Counted from the first letter of the stretch, positions 50,040 through 60,017 are shown. The stretch: DNA of 64,000 bases from an uncultured Pseudoflavonifractor sp. (GCF_944387275.1 NZ_CALXEG010000002.1:1-64000), one strand, 5' to 3'. The notes: generated by a model not told the origin, from the letters alone. Translations and numbers: made by a program.

Positions 50040-52334
50040 TTACTGATCGCCGGCGACCTCGCCGCCGTTGGGATCGGGGGCGGAGTTGGCGGTGGACCAG
50101 GCGCGCTCCAGAGCGGCCCAGTCGCGGACGGGCAGGAGTTCGGTCCAGGACTCGACCTGAGCGCCATCCACGGTGATGAACTCATAGTCGTGGGAGTTGG
50201 TGGCCTCCTGAACGGCCGCATAGTACCAGACGCTGGTATCCATGTTGTCGGGCCAGGTGATCATGCCGGGCAGCATGTTCTCCGTGGAGGGAGCGCGGCC
50301 CAGGGTGCGGTTGACGATGGTCATGGCCTCGGCACGGGTGATGTAGGCGTCGGGATCGAAGGTGCCGTCGCCGCGGCCCTCAATGATGCCCAGGACGGCG
50401 GCGCGGTTGATGTACTGGTTGGCCCAGTGGCCGGCGATGTCGGGGAAGATGTCCTCGCCCTCATAGGTACCGCCGAAGAAGCGGACCGCGATGGTGGCGA
50501 ACTCGGCGCGGGTGATGGGGGCGTCGGGGTCGAAGAGACCGCCGGGCTTGCCGGTGATGATGCCGGCGTTGGTCAGGGTGGCGGCGGCGTTGTTGAACCA
50601 GTCGCTGCTGTCAGTGTCGACATAGCCGCTGTTGGTGCTCCAGAGCATGGCGCGGGACTGGTCGGTGAGCATGCGGAAGAAGATGGTGGCCACCTCGGCG
50701 CGGGTGATGGAGGCCAGGGGGTGGACCAGACCGTCGTCACGGCCGATGATGTAGGCGAAGTGATCGGTGGTGTTCAGGTCAGGACCGGGGCCCAGGGGGA
50801 CGTCGGGGTCGTCAATGTCGGTCTCGCCGTCGTCACCGCCGATGACGGTGTAGGTCACGGAGGGACGGGGGAAGTACAGCTTGGACTCACTGTCCTTGGG
50901 GGTCAGATAAGCCTCCACGTTGGGGTAGGCGATGTAGGTGCCGGCAAAGCCCATGTGGCCCACCAGTCTGGCGGAGTAGGTGATGGACAGCTTCTGGCCG
51001 CGGAGCAGGTCCTGGTGCAGGGTGAGGGTGAACTGCTCGGTGCCGTCAGAGGCCTTGGTGTAATTGAGCGTGAGGAACTCAGCGCCGTCGTCGGTGTGGA
51101 AGACCAGGCTGTCCTTGTCGCCCAGGGTCTGGCTCTCCCAGTACAGACCGCCCTCGTTGGTGCCGTTGGCGTTGGTCAGGCTGACACGGATGGCCTTGTC
51201 GGTGGCCAGATCGAAGTTGTAGCCGTCGGAGGAGCTGTAGCCCAGCACGTCGGTGATGACGCTGCCGGCGGGGACCGCCACGTTGGCGGACTGGCCGTAC
51301 ATGGCGCTGATGATGTTGTCCAGCTGGGAGGCGGTGTTGTCCAGGGTGGCGTCAAAGGCGCCGCCGGTCACGCTCTTGCTCTGGGCGTAATCGATGAACT
51401 GAGCGGCCAGCGTGGACAGGGCGCTGACATTGGCGTCGTCCTCATAATAAGGATAGCCCACGGTGACCAGTTTCACGCCGGCCTCCGCCACCTTGTCCAG
51501 CTCCTTGGCGGCGAAGTAGACGCCGGTCTCGAAGTTGGTGTAGGCGTTGGCGTCGTCCTTGACGGCCTGGACAGCGGCGGGCAGAGGCTCGCTGGCGGAG
51601 GCGCTGCCGTAGGTCTTGGGGGCGGCGGACAGGTTCAGGGCCAGCAGGTCGTCCAGGTCGGTCAGGGCCTGGTAGCCGCCCTCGGCGGCGTCGCTGTTGG
51701 CCATGGTGGCGGTGGTGCCGTCGGCCTTGTAGTAGGAGTTGTTCACAGCGCTGCCGTTGTCGTCCAGCCAGTAGAAGCTGCCGCCGTCGGTGATGAGCAC
51801 CAGATAGCGCTTGTCAGCGGCCACGGTGTCGGTGGACAGGCTGTTGAGGGCGCTCAGGCCCTCCCGGATACCGGCCTGGACGTTGGTGCCGTGGTCAGAG
51901 GCCAGAACAAAGGCGGCACACTCATCCTCCACGCCGGAGAGGGCGGCCTCGGAGCTGCTGGTCAGCAGCTGGGGCTCCACCACGGTCTGGGCGGTGGTGG
52001 TGAAGATGGTCAGGCCGGCGTAGATGTTCTTGTCGGCCATGAACTTGAGGGCGTTGGCCCAGTTCTCCACGTAGGTCTTGTTATCCTCGCTGAGGAAGAG
52101 GCTCTGGGTGGCGTCCAGCACGAACTGGATGGCGATGGGGTTGGCGTTGGTGTTGGCCACCACATCCAGGGTGATGGTGGTGTCGCTGCCGGCCAGCTCG
52201 CTGGCCTGCTTGCCCAGGGTGATGCCGTTCTCGGTGTTGGCAGGCGGGTTGGTTACCGTGGCAGAGGCGGCGGGGAGCATGCCGATCAGCATGACGACAG
52301 CCAGCGCCGCGGCCAGGAATTTGCGCATACGCAT
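50040..52334 (-). CDS. Secreted VWA-domain S-layer homology protein
   Basis: 764 residues. Signal peptide MRKFLAAALAVVMLIGMLPAASA. VWA domain about 60-340 with an unusual MIDAS start (DATQS instead of DxSxS), a T in DHGTNVQAG and VLITDGGS. A beta-rich stalk follows, then three SLH modules (about 550-720: VHPLASITRAEVATIFFRML, FDPDAPITRAEFATIAVRFF, FDPDAYITRAEAMTIVNRTL) that bind secondary cell-wall polymers. Probably a surface adhesin. The C-terminal 40 residues lie outside the SLH modules. Confidence 0.93.
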   Translation of the reverse strand: MRMRKFLAAALAVVMLIGMLPAASATVTNPPANTENGITLGKQASELAGSDTTITLDVVANTNANPIAIQFVLDATQSLFLSEDNKTYVENWANALKFMADKNIYAGLTIFTTTAQTVVEPQLLTSSSEAALSGVEDECAAFVLASDHGTNVQAGIREGLSALNSLSTDTVAADKRYLVLITDGGSFYWLDDNGSAVNNSYYKADGTTATMANSDAAEGGYQALTDLDDLLALNLSAAPKTYGSASASEPLPAAVQAVKDDANAYTNFETGVYFAAKELDKVAEAGVKLVTVGYPYYEDDANVSALSTLAAQFIDYAQSKSVTGGAFDATLDNTASQLDNIISAMYGQSANVAVPAGSVITDVLGYSSSDGYNFDLATDKAIRVSLTNANGTNEGGLYWESQTLGDKDSLVFHTDDGAEFLTLNYTKASDGTEQFTLTLHQDLLRGQKLSITYSARLVGHMGFAGTYIAYPNVEAYLTPKDSESKLYFPRPSVTYTVIGGDDGETDIDDPDVPLGPGPDLNTTDHFAYIIGRDDGLVHPLASITRAEVATIFFRMLTDQSRAMLWSTNSGYVDTDSSDWFNNAAATLTNAGIITGKPGGLFDPDAPITRAEFATIAVRFFGGTYEGEDIFPDIAGHWANQYINRAAVLGIIEGRGDGTFDPDAYITRAEAMTIVNRTLGRAPSTENMLPGMITWPDNMDTSVWYYAAVQEATNSHDYEFITVDGAQVESWTELLPVRDWAALERAWSTANSAPDPNGGEVAGDQ

Positions 52335-52772
52335 AGGTCATACCTCCGTTTGCAATTTGCATAAAACAGCGCGACAGACAGCCGGAGAATCTGCGCGCCT
52401 CATGCTATAACACACGACAAATTATAGCATAGTTAAAAGGAAACGGCAATAAAAAATCACCCACAGGAAGGGGAAAATTCCAAAATTAGTTTGTGAGTGA
52501 TATATGACGCTTTTTGGTTACATATGCGCGAAACATTGCAAAAATGCGGGTGAATAAATAAAAAAGGGGGACCACTTGTTAAAAAATATCCGAAAGAATA
52601 AAGGAAGATTCTTGAATTTAGCGGCCGCCTATGCTATACTAGCCAAAAATAGGTGTGTTTTCGGCGGAAGCGTCGGAACGTGCCTGATGGTTTGCAGCCA
52701 GACCCCTGTATCGACGGTGACGCCGGAAGCCGGCCTTGCGGGGCAACTGTTTTGCAAGGGAGGAGAATAATT
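52335..52772. other. Divergent intergenic region upstream of the GH20 gene
   Basis: Contains the GH20 promoter (52612-52640) and a GC-rich 5' leader of about 130 nt. AT-rich sequence at 52420-52600 probably holds the leftward promoter of the VWA-SLH gene. No gene recognised; no riboswitch class identified in the leader. Confidence 0.5.
52612..52640 (+). promoter_or_regulatory. Promoter of the GH20-type gene
   Basis: TTGAAT, 17 bp, TATACT, leaving a leader of about 125 nt before ATG 52773. Confidence 0.75.
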
Positions 52773-55700
52773 ATGAAGAAAGCAGTGCGTAAGGGCGCAG
52801 CCAAAGCGGTTGCTCTGGTCCTCAGCCTGGCGATGATCTTCGGCATGGCGCCCATGGTCAACGCTTCGGCTGGAGATTCAGCTGCTGCTTCGGCCAGCAC
52901 GACCACGGAAAGTACTTTTGACCGTATCGTCCACCTGGACATGGGCCGGAAGTACTTCAGCCCCGAGTGGATCAAGGCACTCATCAACGAGATTTCTGCT
53001 CTGGGATATACGGAACTGGAGCTGGACTTCTCTAATAATGAGGGCTTCCGGTTCTCTCTGCCTGAAGATCAGATGCAGATCGAAGTGGGCGGCTATGAGA
53101 CCGTCCTGATGGAAGTGGAAGCCGAGGAGACGCAGTCTTCTGAGACGGACGCGGCTGCGGCTGGCGACACTGGTGTGACGGAATCCGCTCTGCCTCAGGC
53201 TTCTGACGCCGCCCAGCCCGAAGAGGGCACTGGCGAGGCGGATGCTGCCCAGACTTCCGAGCCCGCCGGGAGCAGCGAGGCGGAGCCTAAGCCCCAGTAC
53301 AAGGAAGTTCAGGTCTATAACAGCAAGACCGTGGATCTTACCAAGGCTCTGAGCCAGGATGGATATATCACCGCAGATGAAATGGCGGAGATCATTGACT
53401 ATGCCCAGAGTAAGAATATTGAGATCGTCCCGCTGCTGAACAGCCCCGGTCACATGGGCGCTATTTTGAGTGTGTATTCGCAGTACCAGTGGATGGATAA
53501 TCTGGGCAGAACCAGCGAGAGCACCATCAATCTTGAAAACGACGAGGCGGTGCGCTTTGCTGAGGGTGTGGTGAGAGCTTACGCCGAGTGGTTTGCAAAG
53601 CAGGGCTGCAAGACCTTCAACATCGGCGCCGATGAGTTTGCCAATGATCTCGGTACGGAATATAGTCCTGTCATGGGACTGAACTATATTTATTACAATC
53701 AACGAGAGGTTTATAGCAAGCTGATCGAGTACATCAACGATCTGGCGGTTATTGTAGAAAAAGCTGGCATGACCCCCCGGGCCTTCAACGACAGCTTCTG
53801 CTATAACAATGATACTGCCTACGCGCCCAGCACTGATATCCAGGTCTGTTACTGGTCCTCTGGGTGGGGTTACGCCTATGATTTGGCAGAGGCATCTACG
53901 TTGGAGGTGAAGGGATATCAGCTCATCAACACCCACGGCGATTATTATTACGTCCTGGGGAAAGAAGACAGTTGGGACAGCAGCGATACATACCGATATG
54001 ATTTTGATAACAACACATTTGCTGGAGGGAGCAATATCTCCGATCCGGTGGGCTCCATGTTCTGCATCTGGAGCGATTATCCCAATGATGAGACTGAGCA
54101 GAAGGTAGCAGAGAAGGTTCGTGTGCCTCTGCGCATTATGGCGGCCCGTATGCAGGACCAGAAAGTGAGCGCGGGCACCGTGGATACCGCTGTGATTCCC
54201 GGCGGCTTTAACGCCGATGGTACCATCAACACCGATGTGCCCAGCACTGAGGTGAAGGATGAGGCCACCGGCGTGGCGGTCACGGCGCCCGGCCTGACCG
54301 GCATTGCGGTGGAGAAGGCGGAAGTTCCCGCTCTGGCGGAAGTCCCCTATGTGGCCTATAATGTCACCCTCAACGGCGGCGGATACACAGGCTCTGCGGA
54401 GGTCACCATCCCCCTGGCGGGCACTGGGCTGGAGAATGCGGAGGCCCTGATGGGCTTTGTGCTGGAGCAGGATGGTTCCGTGACCCCGGTTGAAGGCCAG
54501 CGCAGCGGCGCGGACTTTACCTTTACCGCCCCCCATTTCTCCACCGTGGGCGTCTACGACGCCTCTGCGCTGGCGGCCTCCTCTGTCGCCGGGGACTATG
54601 AGCAGTTCACCGGTACGATGGAGGAAGGGCGGTACCTGATTGTCCGTCAGTATACAGAACGTTCTTGGGGTAGCTCTACTACCCATTACTACGCGATGAC
54701 CGCCGATGGCGGCTCTTGGGAGGTCTATCCTAATGAGGACGGTATGATTCCTCTGGATGAGCAGAATGAGGGGCTTCTGTGGACCTTCGCCGGCGACAAT
54801 TCCAGCGGCTTTGCCATCACCAACGGGAGCAGCACCCTCGGTATTACAGGTAGCTTTGGCTTGCGCTGGAATTTCTCTCTGAATGCTGTCGGCGATGGTG
54901 TCGACCGCTTCTACGTCAGCTTCTACGATAACGCGTGGAATATTCACGGTACGGAAAAACTGGAATATGAGGGATGGTTCGATACTCATACTACGGACGT
55001 CTATCTGGACACCTCCGGTAACAGTTTCGGCGCGGGAAATACCTCTGGTAACAGCCAGGTCTATCTCTACAAGCTGGCTGAGCCCACCTACCCTGTGACC
55101 ATCATCTGCGAGACAGAGGACGGTATACAGATTGGAGAGCCTTCCACTGAGTACTATCCCGCGGGCTCTGCCACCATCGGGGCTCCCTCTGTTGAGGGCT
55201 ATGACGTGGTTCCCCCTTCTGAGCAGACCATCACTGTAACGCCCTCCGGCCCGAATACCGTGACCTTTACATACAAGCAGTCCGAGAATCCGCCGTCCAA
55301 TGCTCTGCGTGGCAACAGCCTCGAGGTTGAGTGGTGGATTACCAACAGCATGGTGCGCGAGGAGGCTAACGATGGGGCGAATAGCTCCACCACCATCTCC
55401 AGCTCCGCAGCCGGCGGCAACGACGGCGTGGCGCTGACGGAAGTCTCTCCCGAGACGGCCTACTCCAACTACGACGGCTGGGTGGAGCTGCATTACTGGC
55501 AGAGCATGCGTCTCGACCGCAATAATCACCAGACCGGCGACGGCGGCGACGATGAGACCGCCGACGGCACCGTCATCACCCGGGTGCGCTATCACAACGG
55601 CGCCTGGCAGTACATGGACGAGAACGGCCTCTGGAACTGGTTTGTCAGTGGCGACCAGGTGGTCACCTACTACATGCGGCACACGGATATCACCAAAGAG

Positions 55701-57710
55701 ATTACCACCGCTATGAAGGACTGGGGCTATGATCCCAATACTCCCGGGGGTACTCCGGATACTTCGGATGATGGCCATGGGGGCAGGACAGGCCAGGTGG
55801 CCCTGTCGGTGGCTGTGGTCTATCCCGACGGCAGCCTCAGCCCCGCAGAGGGGGACATCTACCTCAATTCCACCACCATTTTCAACTACTGGGCGGGCCG
55901 GGACATCGGCATCATCGCCCCCCTCAATAACTCGGAGTATACCGTCACCCGTATCACGGTTGTCGACGGCGAGCGCGATGACCGAGGATGGGGGGGATAT
56001 CGAAACGAGAACGTATGGTATGACGACGACACCATCACCTGGAATAAAGAGAATGGCCGGTTTGTCGAGAGAGAGGTCTGGAGCGAGGACATGGGCGGCG
56101 CGCCCATGGTGAACGGCAAAGTCAGCAACATCACCTGGCCCGCCAAGAGCACTGCCAAGCTGGTTCTCATCTACCTGGAGCCTGTGAAGCGAGAGAGCAA
56201 CCTGAAGGTGGAGTATCGAGTGGACGACGCGTCCAAGACTCTGCTCTATGGCTTCGATGTTGTGGTCTCCGAGACCGCTGAGGAGCCTGTGACCTTCCTC
56301 AACAGCCTGGTGAACGGTTCTGATGAGCTCCCTCATGATCCCGGCAAGATTGAACTGCGTGACGATGCCTACATTGTCAACAGCTCTAACGTCCACCAGA
56401 CCTTCAACAAGAATTTGGCCACCATTCCCGACCTAAACCTGCCGGCACGATATAATTATGTCCGCGCGGAGATTTCTGAGGATGGTAAGACGCTGACTCT
56501 CTACTATAACCGTCTGGCTTCTCAGTATCAGTTCGTGGTGGACTACGGCCTGCCGGTGGAAATTGATTTTGCGGCGCTGAGCATCGAGACGAATGGCCTT
56601 CAGTCGGTCAGCGGCGGCACTGCTGATATGAGTGTGGCGGCCGACCTGGCCAGTCAAACGCTGACTGTGACGCCCAAGGGTATTTTGAACGACACAGCCA
56701 CTGTCCCCCTGACCCTGACATATAAGGACACGTCGGGCGGTACCAACACCCAGGAGGTCACTGTGGACTTCATTCCCGCCTCCACGGTGTACTATGAGGA
56801 TACCTTCGGAGCCATTGAGTATGGCAAGGGCTGGGAGACTGTTGGTACCACCATTACCGGTCGCACTCAGACCACCAGCGCGCTGGGTGATAAGGCTGTC
56901 TACGGATATGATGCTGCTTATGCCACGGATACTACTTACAGCGGCGGCAGCGCCCACAAGGTTACGCTGAAAAGCGGCGAAACCGCTACGGCTTCCTTCA
57001 GCTTCCACGGCACCGGCTTCCAGTTGGTCAGCATGACCGACGCCACCTCCGGCTGCATCACGGTCCACGTGGAGGGCGGAGAGATTAATAACTACTACTT
57101 TGTGGACTGCTACTATGCGAACGGCGGCGCGCTCTACCAGGTGCCTGTCCTGAAAGTAGATGACCTTGCGCTGGGCAACTATACCGTTACGGTTACAGCG
57201 GGGCACCTGAGCAGCTCTGACTGGAATGGGGACAAGGAGTCTACCTTTGTCCTGGACGGCGTCCGTATCTACAAGCCCATCGGCGATTATCCCAATTACA
57301 CTCAGGATAACGAGGGTAATGTGACCTACAGCGAGATCCGCAACATCCTTCTGTATGACGGAGCGTGGGATCAGAGCAACAGCGTTTATGTAGATACGCT
57401 TGGTGCGTCTACAAACAGCGCTGCTGACTACGCCAACGTGGGTCCCAACAACGAGGTCTATCTGAAGGCCGGCGATCAGATCACCTTTACCGTGCCTGAG
57501 GGCGGCTCCATCGTCCAGATCGGCGCCAAGCTGGTGTCCGGCGACAGCATGACCTTCACTGTGAATGGCAAGGAGCCGTACAAGATTACCTCCGCAGCGG
57601 AGATGTATTACCTGCTGGATGGCGTACAGCCTAACGAAAAGATTACCATTACCGCCTCGGGCGATGGAATCCTGTCCCTGACCAACCTCAAGCTTGTAAG
57701 CGGTTCTTAA
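52773..57710 (+). CDS. Large secreted GH20-like beta-hexosaminidase, multidomain
   Basis: 1,645 residues. Signal peptide (VALVLSLAMIFGMAPMVNASA). GH20-like barrel about 48-465: FDRIVHLDMGRKYFSPEWIKALIN, LNSPGHMGAILS, NIGADEFAND carrying the catalytic Asp-Glu pair near 286-287, and SMFCIWSDYPND. About 65 residues of acidic Ala/Ser/Glu low complexity interrupt the barrel near 113-177. Next come a MucBP-like repeat (VTIICETEDGIQIGEPSTEYYPAGS) and several beta modules to the end. No SLH or LPXTG anchor. Probably acts on mucin- or chitin-type N-acetylhexosamines. ATG 52773 has GGAGGAG upstream. Codon use is less GC-biased than in most neighbours. Confidence 0.88.
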   Translation: MKKAVRKGAAKAVALVLSLAMIFGMAPMVNASAGDSAAASASTTTESTFDRIVHLDMGRKYFSPEWIKALINEISALGYTELELDFSNNEGFRFSLPEDQMQIEVGGYETVLMEVEAEETQSSETDAAAAGDTGVTESALPQASDAAQPEEGTGEADAAQTSEPAGSSEAEPKPQYKEVQVYNSKTVDLTKALSQDGYITADEMAEIIDYAQSKNIEIVPLLNSPGHMGAILSVYSQYQWMDNLGRTSESTINLENDEAVRFAEGVVRAYAEWFAKQGCKTFNIGADEFANDLGTEYSPVMGLNYIYYNQREVYSKLIEYINDLAVIVEKAGMTPRAFNDSFCYNNDTAYAPSTDIQVCYWSSGWGYAYDLAEASTLEVKGYQLINTHGDYYYVLGKEDSWDSSDTYRYDFDNNTFAGGSNISDPVGSMFCIWSDYPNDETEQKVAEKVRVPLRIMAARMQDQKVSAGTVDTAVIPGGFNADGTINTDVPSTEVKDEATGVAVTAPGLTGIAVEKAEVPALAEVPYVAYNVTLNGGGYTGSAEVTIPLAGTGLENAEALMGFVLEQDGSVTPVEGQRSGADFTFTAPHFSTVGVYDASALAASSVAGDYEQFTGTMEEGRYLIVRQYTERSWGSSTTHYYAMTADGGSWEVYPNEDGMIPLDEQNEGLLWTFAGDNSSGFAITNGSSTLGITGSFGLRWNFSLNAVGDGVDRFYVSFYDNAWNIHGTEKLEYEGWFDTHTTDVYLDTSGNSFGAGNTSGNSQVYLYKLAEPTYPVTIICETEDGIQIGEPSTEYYPAGSATIGAPSVEGYDVVPPSEQTITVTPSGPNTVTFTYKQSENPPSNALRGNSLEVEWWITNSMVREEANDGANSSTTISSSAAGGNDGVALTEVSPETAYSNYDGWVELHYWQSMRLDRNNHQTGDGGDDETADGTVITRVRYHNGAWQYMDENGLWNWFVSGDQVVTYYMRHTDITKEITTAMKDWGYDPNTPGGTPDTSDDGHGGRTGQVALSVAVVYPDGSLSPAEGDIYLNSTTIFNYWAGRDIGIIAPLNNSEYTVTRITVVDGERDDRGWGGYRNENVWYDDDTITWNKENGRFVEREVWSEDMGGAPMVNGKVSNITWPAKSTAKLVLIYLEPVKRESNLKVEYRVDDASKTLLYGFDVVVSETAEEPVTFLNSLVNGSDELPHDPGKIELRDDAYIVNSSNVHQTFNKNLATIPDLNLPARYNYVRAEISEDGKTLTLYYNRLASQYQFVVDYGLPVEIDFAALSIETNGLQSVSGGTADMSVAADLASQTLTVTPKGILNDTATVPLTLTYKDTSGGTNTQEVTVDFIPASTVYYEDTFGAIEYGKGWETVGTTITGRTQTTSALGDKAVYGYDAAYATDTTYSGGSAHKVTLKSGETATASFSFHGTGFQLVSMTDATSGCITVHVEGGEINNYYFVDCYYANGGALYQVPVLKVDDLALGNYTVTVTAGHLSSSDWNGDKESTFVLDGVRIYKPIGDYPNYTQDNEGNVTYSEIRNILLYDGAWDQSNSVYVDTLGASTNSAADYANVGPNNEVYLKAGDQITFTVPEGGSIVQIGAKLVSGDSMTFTVNGKEPYKITSAAEMYYLLDGVQPNEKITITASGDGILSLTNLKLVSGS

Positions 57711-57726
57711 GAAAGGGGTGTGCAGT

Positions 57727-57975
57727 ATGAAAAAGAGATATTGTAAACCCGAGATCGGCTTTGAGAGCTTCGAGCTGTGCAGCGACATCGCCAAGGGCTG
57801 CTACTTCCATGTGACGTCCCAGGATTACGGCTGTACGATTACGAGTCCCGGTATTCCCACGCTCTTCTGGTATGGTACATGCAATGATCTTGCTCAGGGC
57901 CTGGCTACATTGCAGAAGCATGATAAGCCCTGCTACCACGGCCCCAGCGGCAAGACCATCCTCTTCACATCGTAA
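57727..57975 (+). CDS. Cys-rich small protein, candidate RiPP precursor
   Basis: 82 residues with six Cys (6, 18, 25, 36, 52, 69). The opening MKKRYCKPEIGFESFELCSDIAKGC resembles a leader block seen at the start of many small gut-Clostridial proteins (a KPE..FESFEL pattern followed by a Gly-Cys); the rest, rich in Gly, Thr and aromatic residues, could be a core. AAGAAAGGGGTG lies upstream of ATG 57727. It is followed by a terminator and then an HprK-like kinase, radical-SAM/SPASM and PqqD-like genes, a context typical of modified peptides. The product and whether it is modified are unknown. Confidence 0.65.
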   Translation: MKKRYCKPEIGFESFELCSDIAKGCYFHVTSQDYGCTITSPGIPTLFWYGTCNDLAQGLATLQKHDKPCYHGPSGKTILFTS

Positions 57976-57984
57976 TACCACGCA

Positions 57985-58017
57985 AAAAGCCCTGCCCCGA
58001 TGGGGCGGGGCTTTTTT
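57985..58017 (+). terminator. Terminator between precursor and modification genes
   Basis: About 12-bp GC-rich stem (AAGCCCTGCCCC/GGGGCGGGGCTT), then six T. It would make precursor mRNA exceed enzyme mRNA, a frequent RiPP arrangement. Confidence 0.85.
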
Positions 58018-58038
58018 GCAGAAAAGGAGGCAGGCCTG

Positions 58039-58899
58039 TTGTACCGGCAGGATTATCAATTCGGCGGCGTGCGTTTTGCCCTGACAGCAGAGGTGTCCAT
58101 CCGGACGGATACGCTTTTGGAGCGGTTCCGTGTTCCGGGTGGAAAACCAGACCATCAGATTCAATGCCGATTTGCAGAACAGTTGCCGACTCCTCCGAGC
58201 CACTCGCCGCTTGATACGCCGGAGGAAAAAATGTGGAGGGAGGACGGCGTACTCTGCGGCTTTCATAATTACAAGATCAGCCACAGGGATCCCCTGCGGC
58301 CCGCTTGCTGGTGGCGGAGGCAGGGCGATGTGACGGAAATGCTGTGGTCGGAAGCCTTCCGAGACATGCTGTACGCGCGGAACGTACTGATGTCGGCCGA
58401 TCTGTTCGGAATCCTGCTGGAATATGGTGGACTCGTCCTCCATGCCGCATATGTTGCTTATCAGGGCCAGGGGATTTTGTTCTCTGGGCCCAGTGGAATG
58501 GGAAAGTCTACCCAGGCCGCTCTCTGGGAGAAATATAGGGGGGCTGAGGTCATAAATGGCGACCGAACCCTGATCCGGCGCGGCCCGGACGGAGCCTTTT
58601 GGGCCTATGGTGTCTGCTACAGCGGTACATCCGGTATCTGCAAAAATGTAGGTACCCCTCTGAAAGCGCTGGTATTGCTGGCCCAGGGGCCGGAGAATAC
58701 GGTGGAACCGCTGGGAGGATTGACTGCGTTTCGCGCGCTGCTCCCCAGGGTTTCCTATCGGACCTGGGATACAGAGGAAATTAAAAATGCCACCCAAATC
58801 CTTTCGGCGCTTTTGACCGAACAGCCTGTATTTTATCTGACCTGTCGGCCGGATGAGGGTGCAGTCAAAAGTTTGGAGAAATATCTATGGGACAGATAA
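58039..58899 (+). CDS. HprK-like serine kinase domain protein
   Basis: 286 residues. The C-terminal half carries GPSGMGKSTQAALWE (P-loop) and NGDRTLI, typical of HPr-kinase-like proteins found with PqqD and NTP_transf_5 genes; the N-terminal ~120 residues are unassigned. Start TTG 58039 has AAAGGAGG 8 bp upstream; ATG 58000 is rejected because it lies in the terminator loop. These proteins are thought to phosphorylate peptides or other partners (as in kinase-containing lasso peptide clusters); the target here is unknown. Its stop overlaps the next gene's start region. Confidence 0.8.
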   Translation: MYRQDYQFGGVRFALTAEVSIRTDTLLERFRVPGGKPDHQIQCRFAEQLPTPPSHSPLDTPEEKMWREDGVLCGFHNYKISHRDPLRPACWWRRQGDVTEMLWSEAFRDMLYARNVLMSADLFGILLEYGGLVLHAAYVAYQGQGILFSGPSGMGKSTQAALWEKYRGAEVINGDRTLIRRGPDGAFWAYGVCYSGTSGICKNVGTPLKALVLLAQGPENTVEPLGGLTAFRALLPRVSYRTWDTEEIKNATQILSALLTEQPVFYLTCRPDEGAVKSLEKYLWDR

Positions 58900-60008
58900 T
58901 GGAACGGGATGTGGAACCACTGTGGTCCACATATATCCACCAGAAGGGAAGTATGCTGGGCCTGCCCGTCAGCGGCAGCTTTGAGCTGACACCCCGCTGC
59001 AATTTCAGCTGCAAGATGTGCTATGTGCACCAGACGCCGGAGCAGATCGCCGCCTCCGGCCGACGGGAGCTCACCGCCGATCAGTGGCTGGATATCGCCC
59101 GGCAGGCAAAGGACGCCGGTATGGTCTTTCTGCTCCTCACCGGCGGAGAACCGCTGGTATTCCCGGAGTTTCCACGGCTGCTCCACGAGCTGAAGCAGTT
59201 GGGCCTGCTGGTGTCAATCAACTCCAATGGCTCCCTGATCCGCGGGGAGGTGCTGGAGATGCTGAAAAAGGACCCGCCGCTCCGATTCAACATCACCCTC
59301 TACGGCGGCAGCGACGCCACCTATGAGCGGCTGTGCGGCCGGCCCATGTTCCACCAGGTGGTGGAGAACATCCGGGCCCTGAAGGAGGCGGGTATCCCCG
59401 TGCGGCTAAACGCCTCCATCACCCCGGACAACAAGGACGACGTGGCGGATATCTTCCGCATCGGCAGAGAGCTGGGGGTCTACATCAAGTCCACCACCTA
59501 TATGTTCCCGCCGGTTCGTATCAACGGCGGCGCGGCCGGCCAGGCGGACCACCGCTTTTCGGCGGCCGACGCGGCCAAATACGAGCTGCTCTGTCGGGAG
59601 CAGACCATGACAGAGGAGCAGCTCCGCGAGGCGGTGAAGAACGGCGGTCTGCCGCCGGACGGCGAAGAGTGCACCGGTGGCGCCGAGGGCGAGCCCCTCT
59701 TCTGCCGGGCGGGCCGCAGCTCCTTCTGGATGACCTGGGACGGTCGTCTGCTCCCCTGCGGTATGATGGCGGACCAGGGCGTGTCCGTGCCGGAGCAGGG
59801 CTTTGCCGCAGCCTGGGGGGCGGCCAGACAGATGGCGGCAGCCATTCGCCTGCCCAAGGAGTGCACGGGCTGCCCTATGCAGCAGCAGTGCGCTTCCTGT
59901 GCTGCCTCCTGCGCAGCGGAGACCGGCCGGTGGGACTGTAAGCCGGAGTATCTCTGTGAGATGACCAGAAACCTGATTCACCTGACATGGGAAAAATACG
60001 GAAAGTGA
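58887..60008 (+). CDS. Radical SAM protein with SPASM domain
   Basis: 373 residues. The CxxxCxxC cluster motif is at C38, C42 and C45 (RCNFSCKMC), with the GGEPL motif near 88-92. The C-terminal SPASM-like region has FCRAGRSSFWMTWDGRLLPCGMM, then CTGCPMQQQCASCAASC...CKPEYLC, ample Cys for auxiliary Fe-S clusters. Such enzymes modify peptide side chains (for example thioether or C-C links). ATG 58887 with GGAG 9 bp upstream; ATG 58899 is an alternative. Part of the precursor-kinase-PqqD group. Confidence 0.92.
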   Translation: MGQIMERDVEPLWSTYIHQKGSMLGLPVSGSFELTPRCNFSCKMCYVHQTPEQIAASGRRELTADQWLDIARQAKDAGMVFLLLTGGEPLVFPEFPRLLHELKQLGLLVSINSNGSLIRGEVLEMLKKDPPLRFNITLYGGSDATYERLCGRPMFHQVVENIRALKEAGIPVRLNASITPDNKDDVADIFRIGRELGVYIKSTTYMFPPVRINGGAAGQADHRFSAADAAKYELLCREQTMTEEQLREAVKNGGLPPDGEECTGGAEGEPLFCRAGRSSFWMTWDGRLLPCGMMADQGVSVPEQGFAAAWGAARQMAAAIRLPKECTGCPMQQQCASCAASCAAETGRWDCKPEYLCEMTRNLIHLTWEKYGK

Positions 60009-60017
60009 GAACGCACA

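Noticed and set aside
52641..52772. Possible c-di-GMP or other riboswitch in the GH20 leader
   Set aside because: The GC-rich leader lacks the conserved cores of any class I could recognise.
52878..56396. Long minus-strand open frame over the GH20-like gene
   Set aside because: Antisense of a clearly coding frame with signal peptide and GH20 motifs; its product shows no recognisable domain.
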